Part shown: one piece after another, positions 22,441 to 33,955 of the stretch
Numbering within the stretch: position 1 is the first letter of the stretch
How the letters are laid out: each line of letters starts with the position of its first letter
Assembly (NCBI GenBank): GCA_038373885.1
Contig: JAWZYV010001829.1
Coordinates: forward strand, 496,001-560,000
Direction: 5' to 3'
DNA: 64,000 nucleotides
From: Cheiracanthium punctorium
Lineage: Eukaryota > Arthropoda > Arachnida > Araneae > Cheiracanthiidae
Made by a program: the position numbers and the translations under genes
The notes under the pieces: generated by a model
Told to the model about the DNA's origin: nothing
The model's input: the letters and a program-made list of their open reading frames with translations, nothing else
Database searches by the model: none

Positions 22441-24804
22441 TTTTCCCCCCACTTATTTTTTTCTAAATTTTTCTTTCTTCATTAACTTAATTTAATTTTT
22501 TCTTCACTTAATTTCTCAATTTAATTTTTTCATCGGTTATTGAATGGGAGTTGTGGGGTTAATTTTCCCCAGGCACTCCCCATACAACATGTGCTTATCT
22601 GTATCCCAGTGAGCCATGGTTATTGTTTGTTTGGTTTCATGTTCTCATTTAGGTTTATGGCAAACATTAGGTGATCGGTGTGTAAATGAAGATACAATAC
22701 ATTGTTATAAGTTCAATTTTTTTATATTTAGTTTTCATTTAAGCTTGAAAGCAAGTACCGATGATTGAAGGGGGCGACTGCCCCCCTCCCGAGAAAAAAG
22801 GAATTAATGATAAGATCTTATATAATGAAAAGATGCTACTTTATTCCCATAAAATGGATGTGTATTAAAATCTTCCAACTAACCGCCCCCACTCACAATT
22901 TCATAAACCCGTCAGTGCTTGAAAGAAAATGCATTAGTATACTGAATAGAACTTTCTTTTGTTAAATAGAGGTGATGTAAAATGAATCAATAATTTTTTA
23001 TAAATAGAATTTATAAAGAATAATCATGGAAATGTTAACTATTATTTACTGTGTAATGCAATTATAAATGTTCAAAATAAACATATTTATGTTCAGTATT
23101 ATGTATTAATAAAGCCAATTATTTAGGTAATTTATCTATGTATTGCTTTTTTATAACAAATGTTTGAATTTTTTTGTTTGCATGTTAAATTATCAGTTTA
23201 TGGAATTAGATTTTTTTTTTTTTTTCATGGACAGAAATTTAAAATTTCATGCAAAGCCTGACTGAGACATGGAGTAGGCAATGCTCATGAGGGTCCCTTA
23301 TAAGTTTATGTATTCACATTGGCATCCATAAGGGAGAGCATGAAAGGGCACTTGCCCCCCCCCCTCCCCTTTCTCTCCTCAGCCTAAAGATTTAGTATAT
23401 TGTCTTATGATGTAAACAAAAGTGTATCATTAAGCAAAATCGAAACGGTACTTGCATATTATCCCAGCGGTCTGGCAAGACAAGTGATTTTGGCGAGAAT
23501 GATCGCCTGGATAATACGTAAGTACCATCAGAAACCAAATTGTTATAAATGTGAAATTTGCCCTTATCTAGAAAAAATTTGTGACGTTTGCCCTCTCCTA
23601 AAAATACTTCTATGCTCGCCCATATGTATTCACACGTACATAATATGGTTTTTGTGTAGATTGATCATATATGTTCACATATGTATCATGCACTCCACAT
23701 GCATTTCTACCATAGACAATATTTCTGTTTAATAATTTGGGTCCCAGGGCAGCTGTCCTGTTACTCCCATCTACACTTCCCTTAATTGAGCTCTGATTCA
23801 ATGTTATTAATTTTTGAAGATTTATAAATTAGTTTTTATTTTCATTAAACTGTTGTATTTATAAAACTGTATAATTCTTTGGCAGTTGGTAAAGTATTGT
23901 GACATAGTGTTAAACTTTTGAGTTCTGTGTGCTGTGATTATTTTGTACTGTGAATTTATAAACAGTAAGTTACAATTTCGCTGTACATTCGAAGCAGTTT
24001 GCCCATTGTTGTGTTTAGTTTTTAATATTTGGTTATCGTTTTTAGATATTTGCTCATTCTTGTAGTTCATGAGTCTGGTTTCATCTTCTCATTCAAGTTT
24101 ACAGCAAACATTATTAGATTGGTGTGTAAATGATGGTAAAGTACATTGTTATAAGTTCAATTTTTTTTATATTTGGTTTTGATTTAAGCTTGAAAAGCAA
24201 GGACAGATTAAGGAAGGGGAGACCGCACGTGGCGTAATGCATTAGTATACAGAATAGGATTTTCTTTTCAAATAGAGGTGATATAAAATGAATTTTCAAC
24301 TCAATAAAAAATTTTTATGAAGTGACAATTTGAGTTTTCCTTAAAATTGTAGTCTTTAAAAATTTTTATTTTTTATTTTTAGGAATGTGATCGATACAGT
24401 TCATGCCTAGATACAGTTTTATGCCTAATGAGTGCTTGTATAATTTTGCTGTACATTTGAAGCAGCAGCATTGTACTTGTACTTTTTCGGCTTGTAAAAT
24501 AGGATGAAGTTATCTGCCCAGTTTTATAAGCTGCAAGAATAAAAGAAAGAAGCTGCAAGAGTAAAAGAAGATCAGCACAGGTAAGTGCTGAAGAGAGATG
24601 GCAATGTGATCTCTTTGTGTGAGTATCATGATTAATTAAAACAAATTTATAAATGTATTCTATGTATTTGTTATTAAAAAAATGGAAACATTCTAAAAAG
24701 TTTTAATTTGTTAATTGTCTCTTAAAGAAATGCTAAAAACAATGATCACTATTGTCCAATTGTAATGACACACATGTGTAGTCGACAATAAAATGTAAAC
24801 ATGG
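22441..24804. other. Non-coding with a two-copy direct repeat
   Basis: Copy 1 (about 22635-22985) and copy 2 (about 24070-24295) share GGTTTCAT(G/C)TTCTCATT, ATTGGTGTGTAAATGA-like, ACATTGTTATAAGTTCAAT and AAATAGAGGTGAT(G/A)TAAAATGAAT. Copy 1 holds about 150 bp more (about 22765-22925), with ACTGCCCCCCT and CAACTAACCGCCCCCACTC at its edges, as if a small element sits inside it. A C run lies at about 23355-23368. No gene is recognised. Confidence 0.55.
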
Positions 24805-24812
24805 CGTGAAGA

Positions 24813-24992
24813 CAGAAGCGTAGGCAGAAATTTTTCATCGGAGGGGGGGGGGGTTACGACTACTGCAACTCACATATATGCATACATGTTTGTGATAAGG
24901 GAGTGAAGAATATACATTTTGTAAGGGAAAAATTCCTCATGGGGGGAGGGGTTATGATCCCCCTAACCCCCCTCACATTAGCTACGCCCCCG
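24813..24992. mobile_element. hAT-type MITE with 8-bp TSD (family M1)
   Basis: The ends CAGAAGCGTAGGCAG and CTACGCCCCCG are diverged forms of the CAGTGGCGTAGCC terminal repeat. The element is flanked by perfect 8-bp duplications CGTGAAGA (24805-24812 and 24993-25000). The interior words ACGACTACTGCAACTCACAT and AAAAATTCCTCATSGG recur in the copy at 42670-42844. It codes for nothing. Confidence 0.88.
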
Positions 24993-25000
24993 CGTGAAGA

Positions 25001-25348
25001 CCTATTCATTTTGTCAAACAGAGCAAACCACTGATGTAAGGTCCGTGGAGCAAGCTATCTCATCCCTCCTTTCTATAGAACCAACCTACTATTCATTAAA
25101 ACAGATGTACAATTCTTTTCATAGCCTGATTGAAACACACTTGTATTTTCATTGTGGAAGTGATGGAACAGCTTTAGTATCGCTCGCCCGCCATTTGTTT
25201 TTCGCCAAGTCAGTGCAAAGTATTGTGTTTTGTAAAAGGTTTACCTTTCAAACTCTTGACGAAGCTCTCCAGTTCCAGAATAATGGCTATCCTTTTTTCT
25301 AGACACAAAAACATATCACACTTTTATCCATAGTTACTACGATATTAC
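25001..25348. other. Unassigned stretch with an unrecognised open frame
   Basis: A plus-strand open frame of about 100 codons (24994-25302) overlaps the MITE target duplication at its start. Its product has no motif I recognise. It could be a remnant of a coding sequence interrupted by the MITE, but this is not supported beyond the open frame. Confidence 0.3.
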
Positions 25349-25638
25349 AGAGGGTGTTCATACATTTTTGTAACGATTTTGATTTTCTCCGTGAAGTTAA
25401 ATATTAATTTGAAAATAAAAATGTGATTGGCATCAAATTGTAATAAGGCTTAGGGGAGACTGGGGGCTAATGGGACACATTCTACATTTTATGCTGTAAA
25501 AAGTGTAATTCACAAAATTCCTGACTTTTTTTTTTCCCAGATAGTTAATACAAATTGTTTTCTATGAATCAGTGAAAAATTCATGTCATTGTTTAATTAT
25601 TAAGAGAGAAATAGTCTTAATTTGTGAAATGAAATTTT

Positions 25639-25695
25639 GTCCCATCGGACCCCAACTCTGGGGTCTAATGGGACGTGCCAGGGGTCTAATGGGAC
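25639..25695. repeat. Left subterminal repeats of the pogo element
   Basis: Three copies of a GGGGTCTAATGGGAC-type 15-mer lie at 25639-25653 (inverted, diverged), 25660-25674 and 25681-25695. The same word is part of the terminal repeat (GGGCTAATGGGACA). They are probable transposase binding sites; this is inference from position and repetition. Confidence 0.7.
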
Positions 25696-25770
25696 ATACT
25701 AATTAAGCAACTCTACATGCCATCAACTTCACATTTATTGCTTAATTTCAAAATAATAGAACAATAGACA

Positions 25771-28700
25771 CTATTCTAGATTGTATCCAGAAATATTATC
25801 AGAGAATGTAACACAAGATGCTCCTCGTTCATTGAAACTCTCATTATCTAATGGTGCTAAAATAGTTTCAACATCATCCAAGTCAACCCAAGACCCATCT
25901 GCTTTTTCTGGGTATACAAATTTCATACAGTCATTTTTCTTTCTCAAGAAGTTAACATGGATTTCTTTGTCTGGCAAATTAATCTCATCAACAATGGCAG
26001 CAAAAAATTTAGGAGATTGTTTCCTAACAAATCGTATTAATACAAAATCATTCAGTTTAATCTTAAAATAGGGTTTCTCGTCCTCTGAGTCATGCAGAGA
26101 CATGATGTCACTGTCTTTTCTCTTTCGCTTCTTAGGTATTTTCTGAGTTGGTTTCTTCGAACATTTTTTTAAACACTTTTCAGAATTCCTTTCAATTTCC
26201 ATTTTTTCCGGTGTATCTGTAAGGATCCTGCACTTTCCCCACTTTCTACCTGATATGGATACTTTTCTTGCTGGGGCTTTTGGGTATGGGCGAACTGCTT
26301 CAGGTGTAAGCATAGATGTGGAAGGCTTAGTTGTTTCTATCTCAGTGTTTGAATTATCTGTATCAAATGCAACAGGTGTCAGCAATGATGTTGAAGACTC
26401 TGTCACTTCAGAATCTGGCTTCGGGCGGTCTGTAACAAATGACAGGAAATCTTCATCGCTGAATGTGTTTCTATTCAATGGGTAAATGCCAGTTGCAGAA
26501 AACCCAGAAAGTATATTTTTAGGTTTGAAAGCTTCAACAAATGCTTTGTTTACTAAACTTGGAATCTGATGGTAAGTAGCTGTTTTCCCTGGATTTGATA
26601 AAAGCCAATCATTAAAAGCAATATTAAACTTCTTTTTAAATGGGCCATATACACTAACATCAGTCGCGTAGCCAGGATTTTCTTTCGGGGGGGGTCCAAA
26701 ATTTTTCCTTCGAATATCATGTAGTTAAGATGAGCGGGGGGGGGGGAGTTTGTATTAAAAAATGAGTTTTGACACTAGAAATTAAAAAATACAACAGAAA
26801 ATATAAAGAAACTTAGGGAGCTTGCTTATTAATGCCAATAAAGAACGCACGCGATGGCTATAATAAACCTATACGAGGAATACCTTGTGTGGAGGTCTTT
26901 CTAAAGGTACCTATTATGTATTTATGCTATATTCGAAGAAAACTACACGATATTCGAAGAAAACCACACTTCTAAATCATTTTTATCTTAACTATAAAAA
27001 TGTTTCTCTACTAGTACAAATATAAAATAATAAAGAATGAAGATATAAATGTGGACAATCCTCAATTAAGATTTTTTGACATAGATAAAATTTATTAAAT
27101 TTTAACTCATGGTGTAGCCTCAATTGTCCGTATGATTATTTTAATTATTGGTATTTCATACAAAAAAATAAATAAATAAGAACAAATAAGTAAAAAATAA
27201 TTAAATAAATACATAAAGAAACTTACCTTAGTCTTCTTTTGTGTGATGTTGAATTCTCTCGACAGCAAGAATGTAAAAATTCTATAAAAAGAAATTCGTC
27301 TCAAAGCACACGGAGTTCAACCTCTATGCCGAATTCTACTGTCTCGTAGCAAAAGTTTCATTCCTCGGCAGAACACATGCAGTTGTTCTCAAATAATTAG
27401 TTTCGCTGATAGCAACATACTCAAGCATACACGACACCAGCGACCAGCGTACGGTGGGTCTTGTAACATATTTGTTAACAGGCATTCAGATTTTGTTGTG
27501 TGGATCCTATCCCATACAGATCAAAGAATATACAGATGCTTAAAACTGAGATTGCATCCCAGCATGCCCTGGAGATGCCATTAATCTTATAACTCTTTTG
27601 TAAGTTCAGGAAATGATCTGTGAGTGGACAATGTCTAGTCTATTCGAAGGCTCCTGGATGTCTGGTTTATAGTTTGAGCTTTAGTTTAGTCTAGGTGAAA
27701 ACCGGAATCATTTTTGTTCCAATAAGCTAAGCGGTTCCTTTTCCCGCGGCTTTTGACCTTCTGGTTTCAAAACTGTATTCCGCAGGGAGGGAGGGGTGAA
27801 AAGATTATTTCATTCTTAAAAGCGGAAAGAAAAAGTTGTCGTCAAATTTATTTGGGTTTCTTTCTATGATGACTAGTGCCCACCCAGCTCCTCAAAACAT
27901 CATAATACAACAAATGACAGTGCAGGTAACTGATTGCCCTGTATATGGTGTGTACTGGTTTTTCCCACTAGAGACTAGAGAGTAACTTATCACTGAGAAG
28001 TTTCACGGTATATATACCATTTAAGAAAATAGGGATAAGCTCCTTTTTCCTCTGTCTGTCTCTTTCATTTCGGGGGGGGGTCTGGACCCCCCAAACCCCT
28101 CCCTTGGCTACGCCACTGACTAACATCTAGTGGTTGAAGTCTATGTGAGCAGTGGGAAGGGAATGTCAACAAAATCACGCCATTGTCTTTGGCATTTTGA
28201 ATGGTAGCTACAGTGACATGGCTTTCATGGTTGTCCAATAAAAGAAGAGATGGATTTTCAGGTGAAGTGTTTGAGTGTTTCACAAAGTGACCCATTACTT
28301 TATAAAAATTATCACCTGTCATCCAACCAGTTTTGTGTGCTAAACCAAGACTTCCTGGTGGAGCTTCATTTAATAGGAAATTGGGTGCAGTTGCTCGGGG
28401 AAAAACAAAAGCAGGGGGAATAGATGTTCCAGAGGCATTTATGAAGCAACAAACAGTCACCAATTTCCCTCGTTCTGCTGAAGTTATCTGCCCTACTTGC
28501 TTGATTCCTTTTCCGGCTATAACATTTGGTGGTCTGTGGACAGTAGTACAACCTGTCTCATCACAATTAAAAATTCGATGAGGTGCAAATTTAAAACGCA
28601 GATATACTTCTGCTAATTTTTCGTAAAACAAATTAACATTTGCAGGGTTAAAGCTTGTTGCCCTGGACAGACTTGTTGATTCAGGGGCACGAATTGAGAG

Positions 28701-29126
28701 GGAGGGATTTCGCCTCATAAAGCCGTATAACCAGTCTGGTCCAGCCTCAGAGTTTGTTATCCAGTTAGCAGGCATAGAAAGTTTCAACATATTTGCATAC
28801 TGATATGCCAATTTTCTGGTTTCTGTAGTAGATAATCCGTGATGCATTTTGGATGCAGTAATCAGATATTCCACCAAAGATAATTCTTGTTCAGAAGAAA
28901 ATACCTGATTAGGAATAGACCTGGGAACAAAAAAACTAGTTTTTCCACAGTTTATATTTTTCTTAACAACAGCTAAATGTCTAAACAATGTTGACTTTTT
29001 TATATTATATTTTTCTGCTGCAACTCTTATTGGTGTGTTATTATTCAATATGCTTTCTATTGCTTCTTTCATAGCATCATCAGAAATTTTCTTTCTATCT
29101 GTCTTTCTCTCTTTGACTCAAGGCAT
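25771..29126 (-). pseudogene. pogo/Tigger-like transposase split by a hAT element
   Basis: The coding parts are 29126-28127 and 26660-25771. Leaving out the insertion (with one 8-bp duplication) gives 1836 nt from the Met at 29072, exactly 612 codons including the stop. Residues 1-35 hold a psq-type helix-turn-helix (NIKKSTLFRHL). The DDE region has D171 (FNCDETG), D280 (LLLLDNHESHV) and D316 (RLQPLDVS, at the insertion point) followed by VYGPFKKKFN. The C-terminal part (about 480-590) has a basic segment KKRKRKDSD and a small beta-rich region (FVLIRFVRKQSPKFFAAIV) like those at the ends of many arthropod pogo proteins. Upstream, an in-frame ATG at 29126 reads Met-Pro-stop, where TGA probably replaces an Arg CGA. 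So the insertion and perhaps one nonsense change are the only visible damage. Confidence 0.9.
26661..28118. mobile_element. Non-autonomous hAT element inside the pogo gene
   Basis: The ends CAGTCGCGTAGCCAGG and CCTTGGCTACGCCACTG are inverted repeats. The flanking 8-bp duplications are perfect: ACTAACAT at 26653-26660 and 28119-28126. The 1458-bp interior has no transposase-like frame; G runs occur just inside both ends. It shares its terminal repeats with the short M1 and M2 MITEs (24813, 42192, 42670, 42999), so one transposase source may have moved all of them. Confidence 0.92.
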
Positions 29127-29716
29127 CTGCAAAATTATTAAACATTAATGAAACTGGATTATTAAAAAACATTTCATGCAAATCTTTTGACTATATTCAG
29201 CAGAGTTTGATACAGAATTCTGTTTATAAATGGTTGGGGGGGGGGTAGTTTTTGCAAAATTACCTGGGAAATTTTGCAAAATTTCTGGAAATTCACACTA
29301 TAAAGTACTGTGAGAAAATTTTAATTTATAACAAAGAAATTATTTACAAGCTAACAAAAGCTAATTTGCAGCAAAAGATTTGTTGTATATTTAGACTTTT
29401 AGCTCAAATCATCTGAAAGGGCTAATTTAAATTAGTTTTAATTTTATACATGGTTTATAAGTCTTTAATTCCTAAGTAATATCAGTGTTATAAATGAATA
29501 ACAAAATTTGAATTTAAAAATTTATTTTTCTTTGTAAAACAGTTTTACATTAAGATCTTAATTTATCTTGTGCTTTTGCTGAAAGCAAACTTGTAAAATG
29601 GTATAAAATTAATAGAAATGAAAGAATAATTCACATTAAATTGTTAGTACACAAAATATAACATTTAAAATAAATATTATATCAATAATATTACAGCTTT
29701 TATATTTAATGACTTT

Positions 29717-29796
29717 GGGGTCTAATGGAACATGTCCCATTAGACCCCTTATGAAATGTCCCATTAGACCCCTTATGAAATGTCCCATTGGACCCC
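29717..29796. repeat. Right subterminal repeats of the pogo element
   Basis: The cluster has GGGGTCTAATGGAAC at 29717, then GTCCCATTAGACCCC at 29734-29748 and 29758-29772, and GTCCCATTGGACCCC at 29782-29796. The first two form an inverted pair, the others are direct copies spaced 24 bp apart. They mirror the cluster at 25639-25695. Confidence 0.7.
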
Positions 29797-30186
29797 ATAC
29801 CATTTTCCATTGGTTTTAGACTTACTGCAAATAAATTATTGATCACTGACAAAAAACAATGGTTTAAAATGAAAAACATTTGTTTGAAGCTTCATAATAA
29901 TATGAATTATTATTTGAATGAGTTAATAGGGGATCAAAACAAGTATTTATTTAATATGAAATAAAACACTTACCTTGATGCTTAAAAAGTTCTTGCTTCT
30001 TGTTCTAACAAACTGCTAATGAAAAAAAATGGCTCAGTACATGCTCTAGTGTAAAGCTGGTACTGCCATCTACTGATGAAATTTTGAACACATAACTGTT
30101 TTTTTTTCATGCAATAATTCACTTGTCCCATTAGCCCACAGTCTCCCCTATTTATCGTCTGTAGCATTAAAAATATTCTTTGCTTT

Positions 30187-30402
30187 AAAATGTTGCTGAA
30201 AAATAAACAATGGATCGAAGGCTATATTTTTTCGCTATCTGAAGAGAAATACTCTTATTCAGTTATTAAGAAAAGATGTCAAAATCATGGTTTTAATATT
30301 TCTACACGTAAAATAAGTGATATAATTAATATGAAAGGAAAGAAACGTCAAAGTTTATATTTCATTGGGGAAAAGGCAAAAAATGCATACCCAACAAAGG
30401 TA
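30187..30402 (+). pseudogene. Mariner/maT-like transposase N-terminal fragment
   Basis: The frame reads KKRCQNHGFNISTRK and SDIINMKGKKRQSLYF and matches the minus-strand copy at 3205-3480 almost residue for residue. This is the N-terminal HTH part only; the catalytic core is absent. It lies just right of the pogo element and ends where a GAGCCCG-rich MITE begins. Confidence 0.7.
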
Positions 30403-30410
30403 TGTACACT

Positions 30411-30875
30411 AGAGATGAGTTCGGGCTCATTTTTTGAAGCCTGAGCCCGAGAACTTTTAATCCGAGCCCGCCCGAGCCCGAGCAATATTATTTACGTCTG
30501 AGTCCGAGCCTGACATTTCAGCTAAAGATTAAAAAAATTCAGTTACTTCATTGATAGAATACAATAAATTTTGATGTTCTTGTAAATTAACGGCAAATAT
30601 TGTAAATTAACGGCAGTTGCAAACTCTCAATGCCCTTTCTAATTCTTTATATCCATGTTTATCAAATAACGTCCGATCTGATGGCTAACTAAGTAATAAA
30701 AGCCGCTTTTCTGAAATACCCAAAGAGCTTGACCATACCGTGCCACTATTTTTTTTTTTATAAGTACTTTTATTTTACTCATGAATCACTTTTTAAAATC
30801 TGCTTCAAGGAGTATGTTAAATAAATGAGAAATTTCTCACGAGCTCGAGCCCGCCCGAGCCCTAACGCAATTGGG
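30411..30875. mobile_element. MITE with GAGCCCG-rich ends
   Basis: The left end contains AGATGAGTTCGGGCTC and several CCGAGCCCG units up to 30500. The right end contains CGAGCTCGAGCCCGCCCG (about 30840-30860). The interior is AT-rich with a TTCTTGTAAATTAACGGCA-like short duplication near 30580-30615. Exact ends and target duplication are not clear. The hAT type is a guess from the AGAGATG start. Confidence 0.5.
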
Positions 30876-30892
30876 AATTACATATATATATT

Positions 30893-30895
<3 letters not shown>

Positions 30896-30932
<37 letters not shown>

Positions 30933-30950
30933 ATATATATATATATATAT
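30896..30950. repeat. (TA)n microsatellite
   Basis: A run of TA dinucleotides with few interruptions follows the GAGCCCG-rich MITE. The open frame encoding repeated Ile-Tyr on the other strand is an artefact of this run. Confidence 0.9.
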
Positions 30951-32328
30951 GCTGTATATCCCAGTGTATAACACACATCAGTAAATTGAACATGTCTTAC
31001 GATAGTAATTATCTTTTGTAATATAATGCATATTTGTAATATTCTTTTATAATTTTTTTCTGCGGATATAAGAAACACATGATCCGTTTTCATATCCGTA
31101 TCTGCAGATATAAAAACAAGTTATCTGTTTACAGATCCATATCCACATCCATACCCACTTAACGATCCAGCACACCTTTACTTGATATCACAATGGACAC
31201 AGGTTTTTCTTATTGTTACCAAGTGACGATAATCAGACATAACAAGAAGATGTAATAATTTTACTTAAATATTATCAGTGTTCATTTTAATACAGTAATA
31301 TATATATATGTATTAAAGAAACTTACATAGTAAAACAGACAGTAAATTTGTACTTATATTGAAGTGTGTTCTATTGGGGGGGGGGTGATGTTGGTCGCCT
31401 ACATGTGGTGCCCCCTCTTCTCGCTAAACGACTGACACTTGTCACCCTGTGCAGCCTTTGATCTTTGATCAATCTTCAGCGACAAGTACATCTTGCTGCT
31501 TCTGTCTTGACTTTTACTCTCCAGCAACGGTCCTTTTAGGGCCTGGTCATGTCTATTTCTCAGCTCAAGATTCTTTTTTGGAATGCTGGTGATCTTATGC
31601 AGGACAAGTTCACTTGTATAAAACTAAAAGATACAGCTTACCTTTTGCGATTAACTCGAACATTGTACGCTTTGGCAAGTTATCTCTTCTTGGTGAGGTA
31701 GCACACTTCACTGGCAATTATAGATTTATTTTTAGAGTATCCAACAGATTTATTTGAGAAGCCAGAGATATGAATATTTCTGTCATTCCCAAAAAATCAG
31801 TTAGCATATTGTTCTTAAACTATACGACTGAAATCCATAAAAGCACTGATTCAATCCTGTAATTTAGTAATTATTTTCATTTGAAATATTTAAAAATTTA
31901 TTTTTGATAAAGCAACGTGAACAGGAGCAAAAAAATAGATAAACTATATACTATAATATATTATTTGTATCTAACCAGTCATGAGATGTGGAAAAAAAAA
32001 AAAAAGAGTTCACACACATACGCACATGGAAAAAAAAATGTATTAGTACACTAGGGATTTATTTTGATTTTTTAATCTGAGAAGGAGTTTGTAAAAACAA
32101 TCTTGGGAATCTGTTTAAAAAAAAGAATATACTAGTACTCGACTACATACAGCACTTATCAATATTTTTTAAATTATAGAAGGTGTTTACAAGAAAAATA
32201 AAATCTTGAAACCCACTGTTAAAGCATATCCAGTAATTTCTTAAAATCAGGGGTTGCACATACATGTGTTACGTGCAATAGATATATGTTAAAACATGGA
32301 ATTCAAAACTATTCAGCATTCTTGTGTA
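30951..32328. other. Non-coding, no gene seen
   Basis: AT-rich. A G run (about 31376-31386) is followed by a GC-richer patch (31400-31620) with no recognisable frame. A-rich runs occur near 31990-32040. Confidence 0.5.
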
Positions 32329-32767
32329 CAAGGTGATTCAAAATTAGAGGGACAAACTTTTAAGAAACGTAGGTTATAACAAGACAGTCCAGAATCACAA
32401 AGCGATGAGAGGTCGGAAACATAGTCTTGAACCTTTTAATAATCACTTAGAAGACATGTTGAAGTAACCGTGAAATTTCTGGTCCGGTTTTTTCAAAAAC
32501 TAATGCATCTTTCACAAATGGCACTTCATAAAAATTGTTAATTCAGATTTTTTTAATGATTACATTGATGAAATTGTCAGCAGAGAGCCCATTCTCTATG
32601 AAACTTGGCTAAGAAATTAGATGCACAGTTCAGCACTTCTTCTAATGTGATTATTAACACATACATGAAGAAGACATTTCCGGTGCCACATTGATATGTG
32701 ATTCTGAGCCATCTTGGTGTATTCTACCCTTCCTAAATGTTTGTCCCTCTAATTTTGAATCACCCTA
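32329..32767. mobile_element. Tc1/mariner-type MITE
   Basis: The ends CAAGGTGATTCAAAATTAGA and the complementary CTAATTTTGAATCACCCT are inverted repeats of about 28 bp flanked by TA. The 439-bp body has no coding frame. Sequences just inside the ends (AACTTTTAAGAAACG; CCTAAATGTTTGTCCC) are not complementary. Confidence 0.8.
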
Positions 32768-33955
32768 TATACCACCTGGGAAAGAGTAGTGTCATAGCAC
32801 AAATGCTGTTCCTATGTTACTACTATCAATGAATCAAAAAAAAAAAAAAAATATGTAAATTACCTTAAGTTAGGGGACTAAGTTTCCAAATTATGTGGCT
32901 GTTGGTGTGTGCAATAGAATACAAATTTCTATAGAAGTTAAGACCTATTGAACTGTTATATTTTTTACAAAACCAGCTTCTTGGAGTTCGCCTAATATTG
33001 TTGCAAGGATGTTGAGAAAGATATTCTTGCAAGTTATGCTAATTAAACAAAAAAAGTTATATCTTAAATAATAAAATTAACAAATTAGCACATTTAGAAG
33101 ACACGAAAAACTTAAATAGTAAAGTTTTTCAAAAAATGCTTGAATATTATTATATATACAGAAATAAATAATCGAGTAGTTTAATAAATTATCCAACATT
33201 TTGTGTAGTATGTTAATTAAACAAGATATTTTATAATATTTTAAATAAATTTAATAAATGTAGCACACAAAGTAAAACATGCATAACTTAAAATAAATCG
33301 TAAAGTTAGGTGAATATTAAGATATACACAAAATATAAACACCTTATCAACTGATGAAAATTGAGCACTTTTACATGTACTAATTAAGTACAACATATTA
33401 CAGTAGTATATTTTAAACACTAACGTAATAAATGTAGGGTATCTTAATTAAAAGCACATTACAAGAAATCGTGTGATTTTAAAAAAAAAGAAAAGAAAAT
33501 GCTATTGCAATGCACTCTGTATAACTGTGTAATGTGCATTAATCAGCAGTGATAGAAAGAATATGAATTGCAGTTTATGTATTGCAAAAGAAAATAATTA
33601 ACATAAAGGCGTAAAGAAGCAATAAAACTTAATAGATACTCACAATAAAACTTTAACATTCCAACTCTAACGAAAACAAATACAAATCGCAAATTTATTT
33701 TGCGAGTTTAATCTGTATGCCTTTGTACAAAAAATTATCTTTACAAAACTGACTGACTACTGAACTTATATCGTTATTAAAATGTTTTAAAACACTTTTG
33801 CGAGTCCTTTTATTTCTATTCTATCTATTATATTGCTTAGCAAGGCTTAAATAACCACTTTCAGCCATCATGAGATCGCCGTTAAAATCAAAACAAACTC
33901 GCTAGCTGCTAGCAGACGATGGAGGTAGATCACGTGATATACGTATTCGGCAGGC
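32768..33955. other. Non-coding, no gene seen
   Basis: Very AT-rich DNA with several direct TTAATTAAACAA-like words around 33040-33230. A-rich run near 33480. No frame or terminal repeat is recognisable. Confidence 0.5.

Larger units (their letters stand above)
25453..30148 (-). mobile_element. pogo/Tigger-like transposon, 4.7 kb with insertion
   Basis: The ends are inverted copies: GGGGAGACTGGGGGCTAATG at the left and its near-complement CATTAGCCCACAGTCTCCCC at the right. They are flanked by TA at 25451-25452 and 30149-30150, the pogo target. Without the nested 1458-bp hAT element and its extra 8-bp duplication, the element is about 3.23 kb. It carries one transposase gene on the minus strand and clusters of subterminal repeats just inside each end. 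Confidence 0.88.
25349..30405 (+). mobile_element. Mariner/maT-like element split by pogo insertion
   Basis: The left end at 25349 (AGAGGGTGTTCATACATTTT) matches the terminal repeat at 1848. After about 100 bp it is interrupted by the pogo element 25453-30148. It then continues with the N-terminal part of the same transposase on the plus strand (30187-30402), after which homology to the 3 kb copy ends. Removing the pogo element leaves about 250 bp of leader plus N-terminus. The catalytic part is lost. Confidence 0.6.

Noticed and set aside
30878..31093. Open frame rich in Ile and Tyr
   Set aside because: Translation of a (TA)n microsatellite.
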